Assembly (NCBI RefSeq): GCF_000170755.1
Contig: NZ_ABCK01000024.1
Span: forward strand, 1-64,000
Source of the DNA: Lentisphaera araneosa HTCC2155
Lineage (GTDB): Bacteria > Verrucomicrobiota > Lentisphaeria > Lentisphaerales > Lentisphaeraceae
Direction of reading: 5' to 3'
Length of the DNA stretch: 64,000 bases
Below are positions 1-8,673 of the stretch, piece by piece. Position 1 is the stretch's first letter, and each line of letters opens with the position of its first letter. The position numbers were made by a program, and so were the translations under genes. Below the pieces are notes generated by a model. The model was not told where the DNA came from and did no database searches. It saw only the letters and a program-made list of their open reading frames with translations.

Positions 1-61
1 TAATTTGATCCCAGCATTCCGGGCGCTCGAGTATGAAGTTCTCTTCAAGGCTCGTATTCAT
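1..61 (-). CDS. 5' end of an unidentified gene, cut by window edge
   Basis: Only the first 20 codons are inside the window (reading MNTSLEENFILE then on to the left edge). The ATG at 59-61 overlaps the TGA of the upstream minus-strand gene (58-60) as ATGA, which points to a translationally coupled two-gene operon. Too little is visible to assign a family. Confidence 0.5.
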   Translation of the reverse strand, partial: MNTSLEENFILERPECWDQI

Positions 62-288
62 GATTGCTCACCCCAGCTCATTGTCCAGTAAAGATCATTC
101 AAACTCTTCTTGTAGAAGCAATCTAGAAACTCTTCCGAGTGAAACTTAATCCAGCGTCGCTCGCCATTAATAAGGTCATTGCCGCGCAGGTACTCCGTGT
201 TGAGTGGGTCATCAATGACCGATTGTAGAGTAATATCCTCTAAGCGCAGCTGGTATCTTTTTTCAAAATAGGCTCTATGTTTTTGCAT
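58..288 (-). CDS. Small hypothetical protein (76 aa)
   Basis: I do not recognise this protein. I chose the ATG at 288 because AGGAGAG lies just upstream of it (within 289-300); an in-frame ATG at 354 would add 22 residues with no better ribosome site. The product is soluble, rich in charged and aromatic residues (HRAYFEKRYQLRLEDI at the start, DLYWTMSWG near the end), without signal peptide or membrane segment. It overlaps the next minus-strand gene by four bases, so the two are probably co-translated. It is divergent from the plus-strand gene at 375. A toxin-antitoxin or small accessory pair is possible, but nothing in the sequence shows it. Confidence 0.55.
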   Translation of the reverse strand: MQKHRAYFEKRYQLRLEDITLQSVIDDPLNTEYLRGNDLINGERRWIKFHSEEFLDCFYKKSLNDLYWTMSWGEQS

Positions 289-346
289 CTTTTCTCTCCT
301 CATAATTTTTAGTAAGCTAAGTAAATTAAGTATCCTCCATAAGCAT

Positions 347-362
347 AGACACAAACTGTCCT
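347..362 (+). repeat. TGTCCT hairpin, copy 1
   Basis: AGACA-(5 nt)-TGTCCT, a four-pair stem GACA/TGTC followed by CTAGG. It resembles copies at 32513-32528, 43848-43864 and 55429-55444, and half copies at 45188-45199 and 56583-56600. It sits in the divergent spacer at the left border of the defence island. Confidence 0.35.
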
Positions 363-374
363 AGGTGACTAATT

Positions 375-605
375 ATGCTTAAGAAAAATGAAGAAGGCAA
401 GGTTTACATGAATGAATATTACATTGTTGATGACTTGGGGACGTTTGCCCTGCGCAAACGATTGCCGGGTAAGTATCCCAATATGATCCCCAATCCCCAT
501 CGCTATATCTACCCGAAGTTTGAGTCTTTAGAGGAATTTCAGCAAGCCTATGCCGCTGCTATGGCTAAACCAGTAGTTAAACTCGCCGAACAAGTCTGGA
601 TGTGA
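375..605 (+). CDS. Small hypothetical protein (76 aa, or 65 aa from 408)
   Basis: I do not recognise this family. The frame is open from the ATG at 375 to the TGA at 603-605; a second in-frame ATG at 408 (MNEYYIVDD) follows the purine-rich stretch GAAGAAGGCAAGG and may be the true start. The product is soluble with a proline-rich middle (PGKYPNMIPNPHRY) and a short C-terminal helix rich in alanine. It is transcribed away from the minus-strand pair and toward the defence operon, separated from it by about 220 bp. Confidence 0.5.
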   Translation: MLKKNEEGKVYMNEYYIVDDLGTFALRKRLPGKYPNMIPNPHRYIYPKFESLEEFQQAYAAAMAKPVVKLAEQVWM

Positions 606-823
606 GCAGAGGCTCGAGGAGGCTAACCCCGAATCCAATACAGTCTATAACTGACTTATTTAACTAATCAGGGAGCTGTATGATAAATACGAGTGCTTAA
701 GCTCAATTATTAAGGAGAAATTAACATTAATTGTATATTCTAGCGTGGAGGAATATTGCAATGTTTTTAAGCCGTGAGATGTTATGATTCTTTATGATCT
801 AATTTGGATATCAACTTGGGAGA
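606..823. other. Intergenic region before the first defence operon
   Basis: 218 bp with no supported gene. It should contain the promoter of the nine-gene operon. TATGAT hexamers at 783-788 and 793-798 are possible -10 boxes, but I see no convincing -35 at the right distance, so no promoter is called. Confidence 0.4.
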
Positions 824-1012
824 GTGCTTGTGGAAGACCGATGGTTATCAGTCAAAGAAATTGCTGTTTATTTGGATGTGCGCACTGAGACCGTCTACCG
901 CTGGCTCGGCTCCGATGAAAAGAATATGCCTGGGCATAAAGTTGGGCGTCACTGGAAGTTCAAAAAGGATGAAGTGGATCGCTGGGTTAAAAAAGGTGGA
1001 TCAGCAGAATAG
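824..1012 (+). CDS. Excisionase-type helix-turn-helix protein
   Basis: A 62-residue MerR/excisionase-like DNA-binding protein of the helix-turn-helix 17 type. The sequence shows the usual pattern: WLSVKEIAVYLDVRTETVYRW (helix-turn-helix, residues ~7-27), then GHKVGRHWKFKKDEVDRW (wing and last helix, ~37-54). The start is GTG at 824 after GGGAG. It precedes the DrmD-like helicase gene by 82 bp on the same strand. Such small proteins often stand first in restriction and anti-phage operons and probably regulate them; that role here is inference. Confidence 0.8.
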   Translation: MLVEDRWLSVKEIAVYLDVRTETVYRWLGSDEKNMPGHKVGRHWKFKKDEVDRWVKKGGSAE

Positions 1013-1094
1013 ATGAATCAAATTTTTAGTGAGTGTGGAAGTGTACAGCCAATGAGCTGTGACGATAAAAAGTTTTTACGAGGGTGGATTTAGT

Positions 1095-3965
1095 ATGAGT
1101 AAGATGTTAGTGGAAGGTGCTAGGATCGGCACCAGAGGAGAAGATTTCCTCATTACAAAAGTGAATGACAATTTTGATGGAACCTACCTGATTGATGCCG
1201 AGGGTATTAGTGAATTGGTCAAAGGCAAGAGCTTTAAGTTTGATACAAATATCGATAAGGATATCGAAGTTTTGGATCCGGCCAAAACCACTTTGGTGGC
1301 AGATACGGATTACGGCTACCGCAAGACTAAGCTCTTTCTCGAAACGCAGTTGCGTCATTCTACCAACTACTCAGAGAAAATCACCATAGCTCACAAAGCA
1401 GCTTTCAATAATGCTGATTATCAATTTGATCCTACGATCAAAGCTTTCCGCCTTCCGCGTCCTCGCATGCTCATTGCCGATGGTGTGGGCTTGGGGAAAA
1501 CCATCGAAGTGGGTATTTTTCTCTCAGAGATGATGAAGCGTGGCAAAGGCAAACGCATCATGGTTCTCGCACTTAAGTCTGTACTCGGTCAGTTCCAACA
1601 GGAAATCTGGAATCGCTTTGCTATTCCACTCGTGCGCTTGGACTCACAGGGCATTGCTCAAATTAAGTCAGAGCTTCCGGCAAACAAAAATCCTTTCGAA
1701 TACTACGACAAAACTATTGTCTCCATCGATACTCTGAAAAACAATGCTAAATTCCGTCACCATATCGAAAAGTCTAAGTGGGATATCATCGTAATCGATG
1801 AATGTCACACGGTTTCCAATAGCTCAAGTCAACGCGGAAGCCTGGCGCAGTTTTTAGCCACACGCTGTGAATCATTGATTTTAACGTCGGCGACTCCTCA
1901 CAACGGTAAAAAAGAATCATTTGCCAATTTAATCAACATGATCGAACCAACGGCTATACCAAAGAATGGTGAATATAGTCAAGAAGAAGTTGATCCTTAT
2001 TACGTTCGTCGATTCAAGCAGGATATTCTCGACGAAGAAGTGAAGTCCAATTTCCAGGAACGGGAAATCGTTCCCATCCACGCTGAGTTGTATCAAGAGG
2101 AAGAAGACTTTCTAGAAGTTCAGCAGAAGATCAAAATTAGCGCTCTGGAGAGCCTTGAAAAAACAACCGAAGATTTATGGGGTAATAAAGACTTCGTTGG
2201 TAAGAAGGATTTCCTCTTCTCCATCGGTTTGTTCAAGGGTTACATGTCCTCTCCCTCAGCCGCGCTAAGCAGTCTCAAAAAACGTGTTGCCAAGATTGAG
2301 GCACGACAAGCCGAGAATAACTTAGCCGAGAATAATACCGAGCTCCTGAATGACTTAATTGAAAAAATTGAAGTCATTGTCAATGATAAAAAAGATGCGA
2401 AGTATGATGCTTTCAAAAATGAACTCATTAAGCTTAAATGGAGCGGACGTAAAAAAGATGAACGCATCGTTGTCTTTGCAGAACGTATTGATACCATTGG
2501 CTACCTAGAGAAGCGTCTACAGGAAGACTTCAACGTTGCAGATAAAGCCGTTCAGGTTTTTCATGGTGGTCAGACAGACACAGAGCAGCAAGCTATTATC
2601 GACGACTTTGGTAAAAAGGACTCGGACATTCGCGTGCTCATTACTTCCGATGCGGGTTCTCAAGGTGTGAACCTTCACTTCTATTGTAATCGCATGTTCA
2701 ATTACGATATCCCTTGGTCACTCATTACACTTGAACAGCGCAATGGTCGTATTGACCGTTATGGCCAGAGCAAGACTCCCTACATCTACTACATGATTGC
2801 CAAATCTGATTTAGACGGCCTCAAAACAGACCTTCACATTATCGAAAATCTCACCAAAAAGGAAGAAGAAGTCTACAGGACTCTTGGTGATGCCGGTGCC
2901 GTTATGAAGCTCTATGATACGAATTCTGAAGAAGATAAAGTCAAAGAAGCCATGGCCGATAGCAACGAAGACTTCTTTGAGGATTTTGATACGGACTCTC
3001 TCTTTGGTGAAGCCGAAACCGATAAAACTGATTCCTGTGTTGACCCTGAGCCCATTCAGGAAGAACGTTCACTTTACGGTAACGACTCCAGCTATTATCA
3101 AGATCTCATTGATCAACTCAAAGCTGATCAACTACTCGAAACTACCGACGCTGAGTTTGTCGATAAAAACTACCTTGAAATCAAAAACACCAAGGAACTG
3201 CATCGCGTCCTCTTTGACCTCCCCAAGCAGGCCAAGCCTAAGCTTAATGAGATCTACCGACTTTCACTGAGCAAAGATACAGTACAAGATTCGATCGAGG
3301 AAGCTCGTAAAAAGAAAGGTGAATGGGCGAAATTCCAAATGCTCTATGATCTTCATCCCGTTATCAAATACCTCATGACCAAACTGGAAGCTAGTGTGGA
3401 CAAGGATGTCGCCCTGGTAGCCAAGATTAAAGACTTGCCAGAGAATACCGCTTATTTTGTTATCCATGGCCAAGTGGCTAATAATGTCGGCCAGGCAGTG
3501 ATCTCAGACTTTTTTGTTGTTCCCATGCGTCTCGATGGCGGCATGGCCTCACAGCCCATCACTCTGCACGAGTTCATGGAAGAATTTAATGTCAGTAATG
3601 AACTCTTAACTCAATCCATCGAAGAAGAAGATATCAACAAGCTCACCAAGCTACTACCTGATGCCATAGATTTTGGAACGCAGATGTACATGCATCAGAA
3701 GCAACAGCTCAAACAAGTGGAAATGGAAAAGAAGTCAGCGGTTTATGAAGAGAAACTAAAGCATTGGGAAAAAGACGCCAACGATCAGCTCCTATTGGAT
3801 TTCGAAGACAAGCCCAAGACCGGCTTTATCAAAAGAAAACTCGAAGACCGAGAGCTGGAAATTAAAACCATACTTGAGAAATCCAGTCAGTACTTCAAGG
3901 ATTTGACCTCACTCAACCAAGATGCCTACCTCAAGGTCATCTCAGTCTTCTACAAGGAGCAATAG
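1095..3965 (+). CDS. SNF2/RapA-type DEAD/DEAH helicase, DrmD-like
   Basis: An ATP-driven superfamily 2 DNA translocase of 956 residues. Motif I is DGVGLGKTIE (residues ~127-137), motif II is DECH (~234), motif III SATPHNG (~264) and motif VI QRNGRIDRYGQ (~546-556), the SNF2/HepA layout. The C-terminal third is acidic and lysine-rich with no recognised domain. I chose ATG 1095 because CGAGGGTGGA lies at the right distance; a GTG at 1059 would add 12 residues. A methylase gene follows after 4 bp, matching the drmD-drmMI pair of class 1 DISARM. RapA-like housekeeping function is less likely given the neighbours. The DrmD match rests on architecture and context, not on an alignment. Confidence 0.82.
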   Translation: MSKMLVEGARIGTRGEDFLITKVNDNFDGTYLIDAEGISELVKGKSFKFDTNIDKDIEVLDPAKTTLVADTDYGYRKTKLFLETQLRHSTNYSEKITIAHKAAFNNADYQFDPTIKAFRLPRPRMLIADGVGLGKTIEVGIFLSEMMKRGKGKRIMVLALKSVLGQFQQEIWNRFAIPLVRLDSQGIAQIKSELPANKNPFEYYDKTIVSIDTLKNNAKFRHHIEKSKWDIIVIDECHTVSNSSSQRGSLAQFLATRCESLILTSATPHNGKKESFANLINMIEPTAIPKNGEYSQEEVDPYYVRRFKQDILDEEVKSNFQEREIVPIHAELYQEEEDFLEVQQKIKISALESLEKTTEDLWGNKDFVGKKDFLFSIGLFKGYMSSPSAALSSLKKRVAKIEARQAENNLAENNTELLNDLIEKIEVIVNDKKDAKYDAFKNELIKLKWSGRKKDERIVVFAERIDTIGYLEKRLQEDFNVADKAVQVFHGGQTDTEQQAIIDDFGKKDSDIRVLITSDAGSQGVNLHFYCNRMFNYDIPWSLITLEQRNGRIDRYGQSKTPYIYYMIAKSDLDGLKTDLHIIENLTKKEEEVYRTLGDAGAVMKLYDTNSEEDKVKEAMADSNEDFFEDFDTDSLFGEAETDKTDSCVDPEPIQEERSLYGNDSSYYQDLIDQLKADQLLETTDAEFVDKNYLEIKNTKELHRVLFDLPKQAKPKLNEIYRLSLSKDTVQDSIEEARKKKGEWAKFQMLYDLHPVIKYLMTKLEASVDKDVALVAKIKDLPENTAYFVIHGQVANNVGQAVISDFFVVPMRLDGGMASQPITLHEFMEEFNVSNELLTQSIEEEDINKLTKLLPDAIDFGTQMYMHQKQQLKQVEMEKKSAVYEEKLKHWEKDANDQLLLDFEDKPKTGFIKRKLEDRELEIKTILEKSSQYFKDLTSLNQDAYLKVISVFYKEQ

Positions 3966-3969
3966 CGCT

Positions 3970-6900
3970 ATGATGAAATTTATAAATAATGTCGGCGACT
4001 ACTTCTCTGCCAACTACTTTGACGATGACTTCACTAAAGAAGTCGTCAAGAAAACAGGTTACTCCCCGGAAGATCTAAAAAATGTTCAAAAGCGAATATC
4101 TGCACTCAAGGATAAGTACTTCCGCTATAAGCAAACAGTGCTTGAAGGCCGCTTGCGTACTAAAGATAAAGTCACTGAGAGTCACAAGTTTCATAAAGAT
4201 ATCTTAAATGCTCTCGGCTATGACGGTGAGAAAACCGACTACAGCCAACTTCTTCATGTTGATGAAAAGACCGTACTCCCCGTGCGCAACACACTGTATC
4301 GCGACACTCAGCCGCACCTCATGATTATGGAAATGCATTCACTGATCAAAGAAGGTGATGAAGAGCCCGATGGGCTCTTCGAACAGCAGTACCATATCGA
4401 TGAATCCGAAACAACTCAAGTACCACCGCAGAAGTACCACCGCTCTCAGTGGTCCAATGTTTTTGAAGTTCCTGAAGGTGTGCATATTTCTCCCATGGTG
4501 ATTAATAAAGCCGTCTCCCGCCTCTTCCTGCTGGATGCACACCGTCGCCCCAAATACATCTTGCTCTGTGCGGGTAATATTTATTACCTACTTGAACAGG
4601 AGAAATGGTTCCGTGGCAGTTACCTAGAATTTGATTTGGAATCACTCTTTGACGAAGCCTTGATCAAGCGTGACTACTACAGTCTTTTCTACACACTGCT
4701 AGCGAAAGAAACTCTGGCACCTCAGTCTGAAATCGTGCTTATGGATCAGCTCGATGAAGAGAGCCATAAAAAAGCTTATGAAGTGACCAAGGATCTCAAA
4801 GAAGGGGTTATTCATGCGGTTGAGACCATTGCCAACGAAGCGGTTTATTATAAACGTGAACAAGGTGAGGACTTAAGTGATCTCAATGCCGACACGTTGA
4901 AAAATGAATGCCTGACTTACGTTTATCGACTACTCTTCCTTTTTTACGCAGAATCGCGCCAGGATCTTGATATCCTTCCCGCCGATGATGAGATCTACCT
5001 GCATGGTTACTCACTTGAAATGCTGCGTGACCTCGAGCAGACGCCGCTCAATACCGCCAGTAGTCAGAACGGCTTTTTCTTTCATGAATCACTGAGCCAG
5101 CTCTTTTCTTTGCTGAGCAGTGGTTACCGCGAACACGATCGTGCTAACAAAAGTTTCAAAATCCGTCACTTGGATTCCCCTTTATTTAATGACTCGACCA
5201 TGGAGATGCTACCTCAGGTCAAATTAAGAAATGTGATCTGGCAGGATATCATTTGTCAGCTTTCTCTGTCTAAACAACAACGGGGTAAATCTCGCGGAAG
5301 AATTTCTTATGCCAATCTGGGTATTAACCAACTGGGTAGTGTTTACGAAAGCCTGTTGGCCTTCCGTGGTTTTTTTGCCGAGACCGATACCATCGAGGTT
5401 CACCGCAAGCGCAAGAATAACGAGACTTCCCGTAAAGTCGCAGACAGCGATGGATCTTACTTGGTTCCTCGTAGTCGTATCGATGACTTTGATGCTAAAG
5501 AAGTGTATCGCGATGAACATGATGAAGTCAAGATCATACCTCAGGGAACTTTCATCTACCGCTTGAGTGGTCGAGATCGCCAAAAGTCAGCATCCTATTA
5601 CACGCCTGAAGTTTTGACGCAGTGCACGGTGAAATACACCCTCAAGCCGATTCTTGAACGTCTGCAAAAAGGCGAAATCAAAGCCGAAGAATTGCTGGAA
5701 TTAAAGATTCTCGAACCAGCCATGGGGGCGGCAGCTTTCCACAATGAGGTTATTAATCAATTGGCAGAAGCTTACCTGCAGTACCGTCAGCAGGAGTTAA
5801 AAGAATCCAAGCGTGGTGCCTGGCGCGTTGAACCAGATAAATATCAGGAAGAACTACAAAAGGTCAAAGCCTACATCGCTCTCAATAATGTTTACGGCGT
5901 GGATTTAAACCCCACCGCCGTTGAACTCGGTAAACTCTCCCTGTGGCTCAATGTGATTCATAAAGATATGCAAACACCTTTCTTTGGTCATCGTCTCGGT
6001 ACGGGTAACGCCGTTGTCGGTTCCTGGCTCAAAGTCTATCGAGAAAGTGAGATTAAAGAAGAATTCCCTACTACAGGAACACCTGCAGCGCGTAAAAAGC
6101 CGATCAAAAAAGAATGGTGGGATACAGAGCCTAAACACCTAAGTTTTAGTGGTAAAGGTATTCGCCGTCGAGAAGATCAGATCTACCACTTCCTCTTGCC
6201 GGATAAAGGCATGGTTCCTTCAGCTGGTATCAAGCTCCTCAAAGCTGAGTATAAAGACGAGTGTACAAAGGTCACGGATTGGAAAAAGGAATTCATCAAA
6301 CCGCTTGATGCTGATGAATTAGTCAAGGTAAAAAAGATTTCCGCCAAAATCGACGCATTGCTGGAAAAGCATTACGAACACCAGCAGCGTATTAACGGCC
6401 TCACGAGCGGGAAGCTTACCGTCTTTGGTATCGACGCACCAGAACTCGGTTTAGAAAACTATGCTGAAAAAGAGCGCTTAGCAGCTCAGCGTTTAGAAGA
6501 AGATGCTCCATACCTCAAACTTAAACTCATTATGGATTACTGGTGCAGTCTTTGGTTCTGGGATGTGCGTGATGCTAATAACCTACCAAGGCGTCAACAG
6601 TGGTATGAAGATTTAATGTCTATCATCAATCACGATAACAGAGATGACGAAGGTAAATCGCTTCTTAATAACTACCGATTAAAGCAAGTTACTTCTTATA
6701 CTCAAAACTACCGCTTCTTCCATTATCAGTTGGAATTTATTGAAGTCTTTAGAGAGCGCAATGGTTTTGATGTTGCCGTTGGTAACCCTCCTTGGTTAAA
6801 AGTTACCTTTGAAGAAAAAGGTTTAATGAGTGAAACCTTCCCAGAATTAGAAATACGGAAAACGACAGCTCCTCAAGCTAGAAAAATGCAACAAGAATTC

Positions 6901-8673
6901 CTTGGCCTGGGAAAACAAAAAAAATCTTACTATGAAGAGGTAATTGAAATAGAGTCTTCTGCAGCTTTCATGAATGGGGTTCAAAACTACCCATTACTTA
7001 AGGGGCAGCAAACAAACCTCTATAAGTGCATACTTGAAAATGGATTCCATTGGATATCCCAAAGCGGATTTTTAGGATTGGTTCATCCTGAAGGAATTTA
7101 TGATGACCCCAAGGGCTTACCTTTGCGTAAAGAAGTTTATCAACGATTGATGTATCATTTTCAATTCAAGAACTCCTTAATGCTATTTTCTGAAATTCGA
7201 GACCAAAAACTTTACAGTATAAATATTTACAAAGGAAAATGTAGTTCGGTTAATTTCTGCTCGATCAACAATTTATTTCACCCTGTTTCTATTGATTTGT
7301 CGTTTGTTCATGATGGTAAAGGAGAGTGCCCAGCATTGAAGGTTTTTGATAAAACCACTCAAAAATATATTTGGGACCTTCGTGGACATAAGGATAGGAT
7401 AGTTTTCTTTAATAAAGAAACACTAGCAGTAATTAGCCAAATGCTTGAAAATTCTAATCAGTGGGAGACTACTAAGCTACCAAGCCTACACAGCTCAAAA
7501 GTACTACAAGTCGCTGCAAAAATAAGCCATTACCCTACACGATTATCTAATGCAGAATGTGTAATTAGGGAAGGGTGGCATGAGACAAACGATGTTGATA
7601 AAGGGCTAATTTCTAGAAACACAAAAAATCCAGATTATCAAAAATATGAAATGATATACAGTGGGCCGCATATTTTTACATCTACGTCGTTTTATAAAAC
7701 ACCAAGAGCTCAATGTACAGAAAAAGGTCACTATGATGTTGTTGATTTATGCTGTATTGACAAAAACTATCTTCCCAGGACAAACTACATACCGTTAACC
7801 CCTATTTCTAAACTCAAAGAAATGATCGTTTTTGACAAGAAACCTTGGGTCGATTTCTATAAACTAGCATTTAGGAAAATGCTCAATCATACAGCGGACA
7901 GGACATTAAACGGGGCATTAATCCCGTCTAAATCGACGCATGTTAATGGTGTGGTTTCTATTGTCTTCAAAAACCCAAATGAATTAGTTGAATCTTTTGG
8001 AATATCTTGCTCAATCCTAAATGATTTCATAGTTAAAGCAACAGGAAGTTCAAACTTAACAGAAAGTAAAATTAAATTCTTCCCCTTTGGTGTTCCCTAC
8101 CTTTATAAGAATGAATTAGTCTCAAGATCCTTGCTTCTTTCATGCTTAACCACTCAATATACAGATTTAGTTAAAGGTTTAAATCATGAATACGGGCCAG
8201 TAAAATGGTCAAAAAATGATGCTCGATTGCAGTTTAGAGAAATTTTTTCGAGTGAATCTTTTATTGAAAATGCACTGAGAGTTCCATTCGAAAGAAGACA
8301 AGCATTGCTTGAAATAGACGTTATTGTGGCAATGGCAATGGGATTGAACTTAAATGAGCTATTAACTCTATATAAAATAGAATTCCCAAAGTTTAAGGAA
8401 TATGATAGTGACACTATATATGATTCAAAAGGGCAAATAGTCTACACTCCTAACAATCAAGGATTAGTAGGTGTTGGTGTTGACTCAAGTTCTGTGAGCG
8501 AACTCCTTCTTTTGAAGAAAGGTGAGACCTACGAGCACACCATAGAGAAGAGTGAACTCTACCTCGGCAAAAAAGTGATCTACCACGCGCCCTTCGACAA
8601 GTGTGACCGCGTCGAAGACTACAAAACCGCCTGGACCCACTTCGAAAAAGTCTTTGGAGAAGCTGATGAGTGA
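3970..8673 (+). CDS. Large N6-adenine DNA methyltransferase, Eco57I/PglX/DrmMI-like
   Basis: A 1567-residue gamma-type amino-methyltransferase expected to methylate adenine in host DNA. The SAM-binding motif is LEPAMGAAAFHNE (~580-592), preceded by SASYYTPEVL (~540), a hallmark of Eco57I-like and BREX PglX enzymes; YGVDLNPTAVELGKLSLWLN follows (~642). The catalytic motif IV is GNPPW (~937-941). The 540-residue N-terminal and ~600-residue C-terminal parts are long enough for DNA recognition. Start ATG 3970 follows AAGGAG; an upstream frame opening would overlap the helicase gene. The region about 6.8-8.5 kb, encoding the C-terminal part, is more AT-rich than its flanks, as expected for a swapped target-recognition domain. 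It could itself cleave DNA (type IIG style), but I see no clear PD-(D/E)XK motif. Confidence 0.85.
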   Translation: MMKFINNVGDYFSANYFDDDFTKEVVKKTGYSPEDLKNVQKRISALKDKYFRYKQTVLEGRLRTKDKVTESHKFHKDILNALGYDGEKTDYSQLLHVDEKTVLPVRNTLYRDTQPHLMIMEMHSLIKEGDEEPDGLFEQQYHIDESETTQVPPQKYHRSQWSNVFEVPEGVHISPMVINKAVSRLFLLDAHRRPKYILLCAGNIYYLLEQEKWFRGSYLEFDLESLFDEALIKRDYYSLFYTLLAKETLAPQSEIVLMDQLDEESHKKAYEVTKDLKEGVIHAVETIANEAVYYKREQGEDLSDLNADTLKNECLTYVYRLLFLFYAESRQDLDILPADDEIYLHGYSLEMLRDLEQTPLNTASSQNGFFFHESLSQLFSLLSSGYREHDRANKSFKIRHLDSPLFNDSTMEMLPQVKLRNVIWQDIICQLSLSKQQRGKSRGRISYANLGINQLGSVYESLLAFRGFFAETDTIEVHRKRKNNETSRKVADSDGSYLVPRSRIDDFDAKEVYRDEHDEVKIIPQGTFIYRLSGRDRQKSASYYTPEVLTQCTVKYTLKPILERLQKGEIKAEELLELKILEPAMGAAAFHNEVINQLAEAYLQYRQQELKESKRGAWRVEPDKYQEELQKVKAYIALNNVYGVDLNPTAVELGKLSLWLNVIHKDMQTPFFGHRLGTGNAVVGSWLKVYRESEIKEEFPTTGTPAARKKPIKKEWWDTEPKHLSFSGKGIRRREDQIYHFLLPDKGMVPSAGIKLLKAEYKDECTKVTDWKKEFIKPLDADELVKVKKISAKIDALLEKHYEHQQRINGLTSGKLTVFGIDAPELGLENYAEKERLAAQRLEEDAPYLKLKLIMDYWCSLWFWDVRDANNLPRRQQWYEDLMSIINHDNRDDEGKSLLNNYRLKQVTSYTQNYRFFHYQLEFIEVFRERNGFDVAVGNPPWLKVTFEEKGLMSETFPELEIRKTTAPQARKMQQEFLGLGKQKKSYYEEVIEIESSAAFMNGVQNYPLLKGQQTNLYKCILENGFHWISQSGFLGLVHPEGIYDDPKGLPLRKEVYQRLMYHFQFKNSLMLFSEIRDQKLYSINIYKGKCSSVNFCSINNLFHPVSIDLSFVHDGKGECPALKVFDKTTQKYIWDLRGHKDRIVFFNKETLAVISQMLENSNQWETTKLPSLHSSKVLQVAAKISHYPTRLSNAECVIREGWHETNDVDKGLISRNTKNPDYQKYEMIYSGPHIFTSTSFYKTPRAQCTEKGHYDVVDLCCIDKNYLPRTNYIPLTPISKLKEMIVFDKKPWVDFYKLAFRKMLNHTADRTLNGALIPSKSTHVNGVVSIVFKNPNELVESFGISCSILNDFIVKATGSSNLTESKIKFFPFGVPYLYKNELVSRSLLLSCLTTQYTDLVKGLNHEYGPVKWSKNDARLQFREIFSSESFIENALRVPFERRQALLEIDVIVAMAMGLNLNELLTLYKIEFPKFKEYDSDTIYDSKGQIVYTPNNQGLVGVGVDSSSVSELLLLKKGETYEHTIEKSELYLGKKVIYHAPFDKCDRVEDYKTAWTHFEKVFGEADE

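Noticed and set aside
2914-3270. Overlapping 118-codon frame in the first helicase gene
   Set aside because: Lysine/isoleucine-rich shadow of the acidic helicase segment in another frame.
5224-5583. Antisense reading frame of 119 codons within the methylase gene
   Set aside because: It lies fully opposite a well-supported coding region and has no ribosome site or recognisable domain; a shadow frame.
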